Assembly (NCBI RefSeq): GCF_900114055.1
Contig: NZ_FORR01000001.1
Location: 457,221-521,220, forward strand
Source: Thermoflavimicrobium dichotomicum
GTDB taxonomy: Bacteria; Bacillota; Bacilli; Thermoactinomycetales; Thermoactinomycetaceae
DNA: 64,000 nt
Direction of reading: 5' to 3'
Shown here piece by piece: positions 26,486-34,284 of this stretch (position 1 is the stretch's first letter; every line of letters begins with the position of its first letter). The notes beneath the pieces were generated by a model that did no database searches, was not told the DNA's origin, and saw only the letters and a program-made list of their open reading frames with translations. Made by a program: the position numbers and the translations under genes.

Positions 26486-27526
26486 ATGAAAGCGCTTGTA
26501 TTTCGTGGACCAGGAAAGATCGAGTGGATAGAGAAGGACAAGCCGAAGATTCAGAAACCGACGGATGCGATCGTTAGAATCACTAAAACGACGATTTGCG
26601 GCACGGATTTGCATATTTTGGGCGGTGACGTACCAACGGTAACCGACGGGCGAATTCTCGGACACGAAGGTGTTGGAATTGTAGAAGAAGTCGGCTCCGG
26701 TATCAATAATTTCAAGCCTGGCGACAGAGTCCTGATTTCTTGTGTCACTTCCTGTGGAAGATGTGATTATTGCAAAAAAGCGATGTACGCCCACTGTGAA
26801 GACGGTGGTTGGATTCTGGGAAACCTGATCGATGGTACCCAGGCGGAATACGTTCGAATCCCTTATGCTGATACCAGTCTGTATCACATTCCACCGGGAA
26901 CCGATGAGGAAGCTCTTGTCATGTTGAGCGACATTTTTCCGACGAGTTTGGAAATCGGGGTGATCCACGGCGAAGTTCAGCCAGGAGATGTGGTGGCAAT
27001 CGTCGGGGCCGGACCGGTTGGGATGGCGACACTTTTGACAGCGCAACTTTATTCGCCAGCGGAGATCATCATGATCGACCTCGATGATTATCGCTTGGAG
27101 CAGTCCAAAAAGTTCGGGGCTACCAGGACAGTAAACAGTTCTGGGGGAAATGCAGTTGAACAGGTGCTGGAATTGACAGATGGAGAGGGTGTCGATGTAG
27201 CGATTGAAGCTGTAGGGTTCCCGGTTACTTTCGATATCTGCCAGCAAATCCTGAAGCCCGGTGGACGGCTGGCCAACGTTGGTGTACATGGCAAGCCTGT
27301 CGATCTGCACCTGGAACAATTGTGGCTGAAGAATGTCAAGATCACGACCGGGCTGGTTAGCACCAGCACGACACCCATGCTGTTAAAGACAGTGCAGTCT
27401 GGAAAGATCCAACCGCAACGATTGGTTACCCATCGTTTTCCACTGGATCAGATCATGCAGGCGTATGAGGTATTTCGCAATGCTGCCAAAGAAAAAGCCA
27501 TGAAAGTGATTTTATACAACGAATGA
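26486..27526 (+). CDS. Zinc-dependent alcohol dehydrogenase
   Basis: A 346-residue medium-chain dehydrogenase. Catalytic zinc: CGTDLH (Cys38), GHEGVG (His-Glu). Structural zinc: CGRCDYCKKAMYAHC, four Cys. NAD(P) fold: VAIVGAGPVGMAT. The overall layout resembles the broad-range or secondary alcohol dehydrogenases of Ralstonia type, so isopropanol to acetone is possible and would connect to acetone carboxylase; this is inference. The ATG follows AGGAGG by 6 bases. It is preceded by promoter module copy 3 with a Crp/Fnr box. Confidence 0.85.
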   Translation: MKALVFRGPGKIEWIEKDKPKIQKPTDAIVRITKTTICGTDLHILGGDVPTVTDGRILGHEGVGIVEEVGSGINNFKPGDRVLISCVTSCGRCDYCKKAMYAHCEDGGWILGNLIDGTQAEYVRIPYADTSLYHIPPGTDEEALVMLSDIFPTSLEIGVIHGEVQPGDVVAIVGAGPVGMATLLTAQLYSPAEIIMIDLDDYRLEQSKKFGATRTVNSSGGNAVEQVLELTDGEGVDVAIEAVGFPVTFDICQQILKPGGRLANVGVHGKPVDLHLEQLWLKNVKITTGLVSTSTTPMLLKTVQSGKIQPQRLVTHRFPLDQIMQAYEVFRNAAKEKAMKVILYNE

Positions 27527-27533
27527 CCCTCTT

Positions 27534-27570
27534 GGCAAAGGAACGGCTCAATCTGTTCCTTTGCCCATTT
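27534..27570 (+). terminator. Terminator of the alcohol dehydrogenase gene
   Basis: GGCAAAGGAAC (27534-27544) pairs perfectly with GTTCCTTTGCC (27555-27565), followed by CATTTTCG. Confidence 0.7.
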
Positions 27571-27633
27571 TCGCTGCTTCCATCTCTGGAAATAGCAAAA
27601 AACAGGACCTTCTCCCCATTACCTGAAATACAA

Positions 27634-27672
27634 AAACCCTCGGTTTTTTCTTTCGAAAAAAGTCGAGGGTTT
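27634..27672. terminator. Hairpin terminator, copy 2 of a repeated design
   Basis: AAACCCTCG and CGAGGGTTT with an inner TTTTTTC/GAAAAAA stem. Nearly the same sequence as 18673-18710. It lies between convergent genes and can serve both strands. Confidence 0.75.
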
Positions 27673-27720
27673 ATCTTCCTATTTCCAATTATCACTGATC
27701 AGTATCGATGCCGAAGTGAT

Positions 27721-28677
27721 TTACTTGATCCATTTCACATTCTCTTTCTTCTCCTCGTTGACCAATAGTTGAAATACATCCGGCCTTGAATAGTGACCGA
27801 CCACATCAAAATCAAATCGACTGTAAGCGATACTACGCAAATCAAGATCGGCTATAAGGATATCTTCCTTGCCAAAAACAGGTCCTTGAATATAGTCACC
27901 CAAAGGGCTGACAATCGCACTTCCTCCTGTGCACATCTCATCCGGAGAAGATGCCAGTTCGTCATAGCATGCCAAATCGGCAGGGTACATATCCTTGGTA
28001 ACATACTGATTGCAGGATAAAACAAAGCATCTTCCTTCCAAAGCGATATGACGAATCGTAGATTGCCATGTTTCCCGGGCATCCGCTGTAGGGGCTATAT
28101 AAATCTGGACTCCTTTGGCATACATCGCTGCTCTGGCTAACGGCATGTAATTTTCCCAGCAAATCAGTGCCCCTATTTTACCATAGGGCGTATCAATAAC
28201 CGGCAAAGTGCTTCCGTCTCCCTCCCCCCAGATAATTCGTTCAGAGGCTGTAGGTTTTAATTTGCGATGTTTTCCAAGAAGTGTCCCATCTGGTCCAAAA
28301 AATAGTACCGAGCAGTACAATGTACCGCCACTGACCTCATCATCTCTTTCAATCACGCTGATTACCAGATAGACACCAGCCTTTCGCGCCGCTTCTCCCA
28401 ATATTTCGGTCGTTTTACTCGGGATAGGAACAGCATTTTCCCAGTAGCGAAGCCAGTCTTTTCGTCCTTCCGGAGAGCGGCTCCCGACCTTCGTTCCAAA
28501 GGTGAGCCCCCGTGGGTATGCCGGAATGAAAGCTTCAGGAAATACGACCATGTTTGCGCCTTTTTCTGCTGCTTGCATGGTTAGCGAAATCGCCTTCTCC
28601 GTACTTGCCTCCCGATCCATGATGACAGAAGCTGCCTGGACGACAGCCACTCGTACGGTATGCTCTTGGCTGGCCAT
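27721..28677 (-). CDS. Nitrilase (carbon-nitrogen hydrolase family)
   Basis: A 318-residue nitrilase. The catalytic triad is visible as Glu48 (FPEAFIPAYPRG), Lys139 (KHRKLKPTASE) and Cys173 (ALICWENYMPL). The W-G-E-G-D-G-S block after the lysine is typical of true nitrilases (EC 3.5.5.1), which hydrolyse nitriles to acid and ammonia. The exact substrate, aliphatic or aromatic, cannot be told. A strong AAAGGAGGAGG site precedes the ATG. It stands alone between two terminator-like hairpins. Confidence 0.88.
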   Translation of the reverse strand: MASQEHTVRVAVVQAASVIMDREASTEKAISLTMQAAEKGANMVVFPEAFIPAYPRGLTFGTKVGSRSPEGRKDWLRYWENAVPIPSKTTEILGEAARKAGVYLVISVIERDDEVSGGTLYCSVLFFGPDGTLLGKHRKLKPTASERIIWGEGDGSTLPVIDTPYGKIGALICWENYMPLARAAMYAKGVQIYIAPTADARETWQSTIRHIALEGRCFVLSCNQYVTKDMYPADLACYDELASSPDEMCTGGSAIVSPLGDYIQGPVFGKEDILIADLDLRSIAYSRFDFDVVGHYSRPDVFQLLVNEEKKENVKWIK

Positions 28678-29010
28678 TTTTGTTCCTCCTCCTTTTATTG
28701 AGAGATGTGAGAATACAAGATTTGATTATAATAATTTTAATTATCATGATAAAGTAAATATAATGCACCTACAAGCTCGATCAACTCCGAAATAGTGTGT
28801 AAAATCCGTGGTCAGAAAGGGCGGCGCTTCGCCGTTTTGGACCAAAACGAAAAAAACCGGCTTCCCTGTCCATAGGGAAACCGGCTTGTTGTATTGTTTA
28901 TTCACAGCAGCCGAACTGAGTAGTCATGATTTGCATTGGGATTTCTGCAAAATCCCGGTTGATCTGCACCTGCCGATGTACTCACTTTGCCCAAGATTTG
29001 CCTGAGCGGA
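28678..29010. other. Gap between nitrilase promoter and arginase-like gene
   Basis: About 330 bases. It holds the nitrilase promoter side and a hairpin at about 28856-28888 (TTCCCT/AGGGAA extended by CCGG/CCGG, with A-rich and GTTGT flanks) that may end the arginase-family gene. I see no gene. Confidence 0.45.
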
Positions 29011-29766
29011 TTACGCACACAGCACCGATTGGAGGATGGACAGATTGGCCTGTTCATTCAACCGGAGTTGATCAGCGTGGCGCCAGACGTCGGCAGGTGG
29101 CACAGGCAATTCGCCACAAACGTCGATTCCGAGGACATTTTTCTCCCGGACGAGTGTTTGCAGTATGACGAGCAGTTCCTGCAGATGCATGTTTCCATGA
29201 TCCCAGTTGGTTACGGCAAATGCGCGATCCAGTACGTCCTTGTCGATACTGATGTAAATGTCTTCAGTCGGAATCACCGACAGCAGCTTCTGCGGTTCTC
29301 CTGTATTTGGCCAGAGAACGATTTTACTTTGCGAATTAGGAGGGTAGAGATTTCGCTCTGTACAAACACCGACAATCAATGCTTGCTGCAGATGCGGAAA
29401 GCGGGCTGCCGCCTCGGCCACCCACGATCCGCACGACAACAGTCCAGGCATGCCGTCTGTAAGCTTCGCATCGGTGTGATTGTCGAACAGGATGAGGCTG
29501 AACGGCCGGTTGATTTCGCTAAGCAAAAGATATGTGACATAGTGATAGTTTCCATTTCCGATAAACGTGATGCCGCGACCGGATCGCTCGGAAAGCCTGT
29601 GGCTGATTTCTGCCAGCGCCTTGTGCGTGCAAAACAGATTGGCCTCCGTGATATCCTTAAGCTCGATCCATTCGTCAGCAAAGTCGGACAGCTTATGCTG
29701 CCAGGGATAAGCATCGTCAAAGTTCAGCAAGGTCACGTCATGATAAAGGAGTCCCATGATCATCAA
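29011..29766 (-). CDS. Arginase-family protein (ureohydrolase fold)
   Basis: A 251-residue protein with the binuclear manganese ligand set of the arginase/agmatinase/formiminoglutamase family. His75 (GNYHY) stands for the GGDH histidine, then FDNHTD (Asp95, His97, Asp99) and SIDKDVLD (Asp175, Asp177). It is shorter than true arginase (about 300), and the usual GGDHS is replaced by GNGNYHY, so substrate is uncertain. The - strand reading is favoured over an equally long + frame because only it shows family motifs. AAGGAAAGGA precedes the ATG. Confidence 0.78.
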   Translation of the reverse strand: MMIMGLLYHDVTLLNFDDAYPWQHKLSDFADEWIELKDITEANLFCTHKALAEISHRLSERSGRGITFIGNGNYHYVTYLLLSEINRPFSLILFDNHTDAKLTDGMPGLLSCGSWVAEAAARFPHLQQALIVGVCTERNLYPPNSQSKIVLWPNTGEPQKLLSVIPTEDIYISIDKDVLDRAFAVTNWDHGNMHLQELLVILQTLVREKNVLGIDVCGELPVPPADVWRHADQLRLNEQANLSILQSVLCA

Positions 29767-29953
29767 TTCCTTTCCTTGTGAAAACGAAATGAACGATCAG
29801 GTTTTCCTTTCATGAGGTGTTAGATATGAACTTTGGTCGATATATTCATGATACCAAACTGATGCAGGGGAGTTAAGAGAGGAAAAGCATACGGCATTTT
29901 TGCCAGTCTTTCCACTGATATTGCATAAATAGATGATAGATTTTGATGATTCC

Positions 29954-30379
29954 TGTGTATAAGCTGTGGATAACTTTTTTTACAATCATGTAAAACATTG
30001 AATAAATCTTAGAATATAATTATCCACAAAGTTATTGATAATCTGTGTATAAAATGTGGATAACTTGTGAATGGATATTTTTTATCCAATATTTATATTG
30101 TTATTTTGTTTGAAAAGGAATGAATCATTCATTTAAGTAGATTAGTCAGCTTGTTGACAAAGTATCCGTTATATGCCGGTTTACCTTTTCCGTTTCACTC
30201 CCGTTGCTTAAAAACGAGCAAGAAGTCGTTCAACTGGAAAAGGTAAACCGGGTTTGTCAACAGCCTCGGTTTTTTATAATACATATATATCCCTATTTAT
30301 GTACGATTTGTGTACAAAATGTGGATAATCAGTGAAGTTATCCACATTTTTATTTGTCCTGTGGATAACTTGTGTATAA
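29954..30379. other. Dense DnaA-box cluster, candidate oriC or DnaA-binding locus
   Basis: Six perfect 9-mers TTATCCACA on either strand (29965, 30020, 30055, 30320, 30338, 30360), TTATACACA variants (29954, 30044, 30371) and looser matches at 30082 and 30309. They form two groups, 29954-30090 and 30309-30379, separated by a palindromic element. The sequence is very AT-rich. Genes to the left run mainly on -, those to the right mainly on +, as expected if forks leave from here. dnaA, dnaN, rpmH and rnpA are not in the window, so a DnaA-titrating locus is the main alternative. Confidence 0.65.
30153..30261 (+). repeat. Palindromic repeat element, full copy A
   Basis: Bounded by GTTGACAAA (30153-30161) and TTTGTCAAC (30253-30261). 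Inside, CCGGTTTACCTTTTCC (30176-30191) pairs perfectly with 30236-30251. The centre is about 44 bases. It matches copy B (34076-34183) in inverted orientation with a compensated base-pair change in the stem. No coding capacity, so a MITE-like or REP-like element. Confidence 0.85.
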
Positions 30380-30572
30380 CTTGTTGAAAAGTAACATAGG
30401 ATCGTTCTCAAAAATCTTTTTGGGAAGAAAGTTCAGCCTGGCTTCTCTGGCTAGAGAAAAGTTGAGTGGATACCAGTGGCTTTTTTGGATGGTTCCATGA
30501 GAAAATAATAAAAAGACGCTCTATTCGTTTATATTGTCCCAGTCATGATTCTTTGATATTGAAGGTGAAAAA

Positions 30573-32270
30573 ATGAGGAAAAAGAAGTTTGGCAAACGGT
30601 ATCAAATTGTAGAGAAAATAGCGAGCGGAGGAATGGCGACTGTTTATAAAGGGTTGGATACATTGCTGGAGCGATATATAGCCATCAAAATAATGGATCG
30701 TGATTTGATGGGAGATGAAGTATTAATCAAGCGTTTTGAACGGGAAGCGAAAGCGATTGCCAAGCTGTCTCATCCCAATATCATTCATGTTTATGATTTT
30801 GGATATGAAAGAAGACAGTATTATATCGTGATGGAATTGGTTGAAGGCGGTACATTAAAAAAAAAGATCGTAGATCAGGGAGCCTTTTCGATCAATGAAG
30901 TCATCCGAATAGGCTCGCAGATCTTGGATGGATTGGCAGTCGTTCATCGTGAAGGGATTGTTCATCGTGATTTAAAACCCCACAATATTTTGGTTTCGTC
31001 TGGTGGTCAGTATAAGATCACGGATTTTGGTATTGCCAGAATGATGCAAGCCTCTTCGCCATTGACCCATACGGGTGATCTGATGGGCAGTGTACGTTAC
31101 TTTTCACCAGAGCATGCTCTTGGGAGAAATGTTCATTTTCATTCTGACATTTATTCCATAGGGGTTATTCTATATGAAATGTTAACGGGTCAGGTACCTT
31201 TTGATGGAAAAGATGCCTATGAAGTTGCGATGAAACATTTAAAGGATTCACCTTTACCGCCTCACTACATAAAACCATATATTCCCGTTGAAGTCAGTCA
31301 AGTGATACTGAGGGCGTTGGACAAAAACCCTTCAGAACGTTACCGTTCAGCGGAAGAGATGAAGCAGGCATTACTGGAGTCCATGTCTGATGTTATGTTG
31401 ATCAACCCAAATGGATTACATGCCAAACCTGCTAAAAATCAGCCTACCATTCGGATGGATCAAAAATTGAATGGTCGATATCAACTGTTAAAATATCTGG
31501 GGAATAGTGGAATGACCAAAGTTTACAAAGGATATGACACCCTTCTGGACCGATATGTTGCTTTGAAAGTTCTGGAGCTTTCTTCGGATCAACAGGAAAA
31601 TGGGATGCGCCGATTTATTCGTGAAGCAAAAATAAAAGCCAAAATTTCCCATCCTAATGTTGTGCAGGTGCATGATGTTGGGAAAGATGATGATCTTTAC
31701 TATATGGTGATGGAATATATAGATGGACCCAGTTTGGAAGAAGTATTGCAAAAACGAGGTTTTCTCCCTCAAGAAGAAGCTGTTCATATTGGTCTGCAAA
31801 TATTGGACGGATTGGAACAGATTCATCAAAATGGGGTTGTACATCGAGAGATGAAACCTGCCAGTATTTTGATGGATTCAGATGGAAGATATAAAATTAC
31901 CGATTTTTCCACGGCATGGATGCGTTCAGTGTCACCCCCCACTCAGATGCAAAGTGATCTGGAAGCAGCTCCTTATTGTTCACCTGAGCAAGCTCGCGGA
32001 GACAAGATCAGCTTTCAATCCGATTTTTATTCGTTCGGAGTGGTATTATATCGACTGGTAACAGGTCAATTGCCTTTTGATGGGGATCATATTCATTCCA
32101 TTTTGTTTAAACACTTATATGAGCCTGTCCCCCATCCCAAAGCATTGAATCCCCATCTTTCAGATTCATTATGCCAAGTAATTTTGAAATCTTTGGAAAA
32201 AAGTCCGCAGGATCGTTATCAATCAGCTTCAGAAATGAAAGCGCATTTAAGTCAAGCCTTATTTTTTTAA
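30573..32270 (+). CDS. Tandem Ser/Thr protein kinase and pseudokinase
   Basis: A 565-residue cytoplasmic protein with two kinase domains and no transmembrane segment. Domain 1 (about 8-268) is complete: GSGG-like loop IASGGMATVYKG, AIKIM lysine, HRDLKPHN with Asp133, DFG and a normal lobe to the end. Domain 2 (about 294-565) keeps the ATP lysine (VALKVL) but has HREMKPAS, so the catalytic Asp is Glu426 and the Mg-binding Asn is Ser, and DFG is DFS. It is probably inactive and regulatory. AAGGTGA precedes the ATG. A second kinase follows 20 bp downstream. Confidence 0.88.
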   Translation: MRKKKFGKRYQIVEKIASGGMATVYKGLDTLLERYIAIKIMDRDLMGDEVLIKRFEREAKAIAKLSHPNIIHVYDFGYERRQYYIVMELVEGGTLKKKIVDQGAFSINEVIRIGSQILDGLAVVHREGIVHRDLKPHNILVSSGGQYKITDFGIARMMQASSPLTHTGDLMGSVRYFSPEHALGRNVHFHSDIYSIGVILYEMLTGQVPFDGKDAYEVAMKHLKDSPLPPHYIKPYIPVEVSQVILRALDKNPSERYRSAEEMKQALLESMSDVMLINPNGLHAKPAKNQPTIRMDQKLNGRYQLLKYLGNSGMTKVYKGYDTLLDRYVALKVLELSSDQQENGMRRFIREAKIKAKISHPNVVQVHDVGKDDDLYYMVMEYIDGPSLEEVLQKRGFLPQEEAVHIGLQILDGLEQIHQNGVVHREMKPASILMDSDGRYKITDFSTAWMRSVSPPTQMQSDLEAAPYCSPEQARGDKISFQSDFYSFGVVLYRLVTGQLPFDGDHIHSILFKHLYEPVPHPKALNPHLSDSLCQVILKSLEKSPQDRYQSASEMKAHLSQALFF

Positions 32271-32290
32271 ATAGCAAGTAGGTGAACGGC

Positions 32291-34003
32291 ATGGAAAACA
32301 AAAAATTGGACGGAAGGTATCAAATACAGAAACTGATTGGAAAAGGTGGGATGGCAAAAGTATATCAGGCAAGAGATGATCGACTTGATCGAAATGTAGC
32401 GATTAAAGTAATGTATGAAAATTTGCAGGAAGATGAAGAGTTTGTTCAACGTTTTCACCGGGAGGCCCAGGCATTGGCCAAAATATCCCATCCCCATGTT
32501 GTGCAAATCCATAATGTAGGTATTGAAGATGCGATGCACTATATGGTGATGGAACTGATGCAAGGGCCAACCTTGCGTCAGAAAATAGATGAGCAGGGGA
32601 AAATAGAACCTTTAGAGGCTATTTCGATCATGATCCAGCTTCTTAAAGGGTTGGGAAAGGCACATCAAAACGGCATTATTCATCGGGATCTTAAGCCACA
32701 AAATATCATGTTGGGTATGGATGGTCATTGGAAAATCATGGACTTTGGGGCGGCCAAATTGTTATCCTCTCTGCCGGAACTAACCAAATCGGGCAGCTTC
32801 ATCGGAACCGTTCCTTATTTTTCACCCGAACAGGCTTTAGGGAAAAAAGTGGGGATTCCTTCTGATCTGTATGCTGTAGGTGTGGTTTTATTTGAGATGG
32901 TAACAGGTCGTCTCCCTTTTGATGCAGAAGAAACCATCGCTTTGGCTCTGAAACATGTAAACGAGCCCGTTCCGGATCCTCGCCAATTTCAGCCTGATTT
33001 ACCCGATGTGTTATGTCAGGTGCTTTTTAAGGCGCTTGCCAAAGATCCAGCGGATCGATATCGTTCTGCGGATGAAATGATTGTGGCATTAGAAAAAGTA
33101 GCTGCAAAATTAAAAGAAAAAAGCAGCGAGCCAAGGTGGATTGAAGAAAAGAGAGAAGAGCCAGAAACGAACCCAGATCATCAACCTCCGATCGACATCA
33201 AGTCAACAAATCAGGGGAAGACAGCAAATCCAGTCACAACCGGGAAGAAAAAGATATTTTGGATGATTGGCAGCTTTTTGGTTATGCTGATTTTTATTTG
33301 GGGATATCATGTTTTCACTGTCGAGAACGAGAAAAAAACATCGCTAACTCCTGGGCAGATGGAAGCAGAAAAAGTTTTGGATCAAACGTTGGTGAACCTT
33401 GGAAAGATGAAAGGAATTCAGTTGCACATTACGGAAAAGATCCAGTTGGGAAATCAATCAGCGATCCATCAGGAGGCAGATGTCGTTTTGCAAGGGAATG
33501 AACTGTTTGTCCAGTTTCCTGGATCGGATTTGGCGGAGATGATTGAAGGGGAGAATTGCTACCGTGGGAAAGTAAATGAGGAGCAATGGCAGCGATCATT
33601 GGACTGTCTTTCTTTTGTATATAAAAACTACCATCCGAAAGAATTGCTGTCCCAATTAAAAGCAAAGTCATATATTCGGCAAATGGATCTCAAAAATCAA
33701 AACGATCATTACTTATTGCAACTGAAACTGGATGATGCCACGCAAATCTATCCGTTAATTGAGTCTTTCAATCAGATGAAAGAAGTGAAACCAGATGAAG
33801 TGGATCGATCTTCACTTCATATGAATCTGTCCATTGATAAAAAAAATAAGAAGGTGAGTGACATTCAATTCGCTTTGAATGTAAAGCATAAAGATAAGAA
33901 CTGGTTTACTCAGTGGTTTAGAGAGGCCCGTTATCCTGCTGTTCAGGCACATATGAAAATAAAAATGATGGGAGAAGGGACGATCCGCTCCAGTGCCAAA
34001 TAG
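32291..34003 (+). CDS. Membrane Ser/Thr protein kinase with a novel extracellular domain
   Basis: A 570-residue kinase. Cytoplasmic kinase domain about 7-270 with GKGGMAKVYQA, AIKVM, HRDLKPQN and DFG all intact. A charged linker leads to one transmembrane helix (IFWMIGSFLVMLIFIWGY, about residues 320-338) and an external domain of about 230 residues. There are no PASTA repeats, unlike PrkC. The external part has two Cys that could bond (ENCYRG, LDCLSF) and a beta-rich pattern recalling lipoprotein ligand-binding folds. ATG at 32291 has AGGTGA 5 bases upstream. Confidence 0.85.
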   Translation: MENKKLDGRYQIQKLIGKGGMAKVYQARDDRLDRNVAIKVMYENLQEDEEFVQRFHREAQALAKISHPHVVQIHNVGIEDAMHYMVMELMQGPTLRQKIDEQGKIEPLEAISIMIQLLKGLGKAHQNGIIHRDLKPQNIMLGMDGHWKIMDFGAAKLLSSLPELTKSGSFIGTVPYFSPEQALGKKVGIPSDLYAVGVVLFEMVTGRLPFDAEETIALALKHVNEPVPDPRQFQPDLPDVLCQVLFKALAKDPADRYRSADEMIVALEKVAAKLKEKSSEPRWIEEKREEPETNPDHQPPIDIKSTNQGKTANPVTTGKKKIFWMIGSFLVMLIFIWGYHVFTVENEKKTSLTPGQMEAEKVLDQTLVNLGKMKGIQLHITEKIQLGNQSAIHQEADVVLQGNELFVQFPGSDLAEMIEGENCYRGKVNEEQWQRSLDCLSFVYKNYHPKELLSQLKAKSYIRQMDLKNQNDHYLLQLKLDDATQIYPLIESFNQMKEVKPDEVDRSSLHMNLSIDKKNKKVSDIQFALNVKHKDKNWFTQWFREARYPAVQAHMKIKMMGEGTIRSSAK

Positions 34004-34075
34004 ACATAGTTTGGGAGATGTTCTTTCTTGAAATGATCAGATTCATCCATTTATCAGCTATTGGACAGTGAGGAT

Positions 34076-34183
34076 GTTGACAAACCCGGTTTTCCTTTTC
34101 CAGTTGAACGACTTTTGCTCGTACTTATTGAGCGGGAGTGAAACGGAAAAGGAAAACCGGCATATAACGGAAACTTTGTCAAC
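34076..34183 (-). repeat. Palindromic repeat element, full copy B
   Basis: GTTGACAAA (34076-34084) to TTTGTCAAC (34175-34183). Stem CCGGTTTTCCTTTTCC (34086-34101) pairs perfectly with 34145-34160. Reverse complement of copy A with few changes. It lies just after the second kinase gene, so A and B bracket the two kinases as inverted repeats. Confidence 0.85.
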
Positions 34184-34189
34184 AAGCTG

Positions 34190-34217
34190 ACTGTCCAGCC
34201 ATTTGGACAGTTTTTTT
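34190..34217 (+). terminator. Terminator of the kinase pair
   Basis: ACTGTCC (34190-34196), GGACAGT (34205-34211), then a run of T. Confidence 0.8.
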
Positions 34218-34284
34218 CTTCATCACCGATTCATATGTATAACATAAGATAGTGGATAGATATTAGCCTAAGGTGGGATCGATT

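Noticed and set aside
28987..29781. A 264-codon + strand frame opposite the arginase-like gene
   Set aside because: It mirrors the - strand gene in full; only the - strand protein shows metal-ligand motifs and a ribosome site.
29954..30379. Plasmid or phage replication origin
   Set aside because: There is no rep gene, iterons, or phage gene nearby, and the flanks are chromosomal housekeeping genes.
30153..34183. Composite transposon carrying the kinase genes
   Set aside because: The flanking elements are only about 109 bp, encode nothing, no transposase lies between them, and no target-site duplication is evident. Recorded as a repeat pair only.
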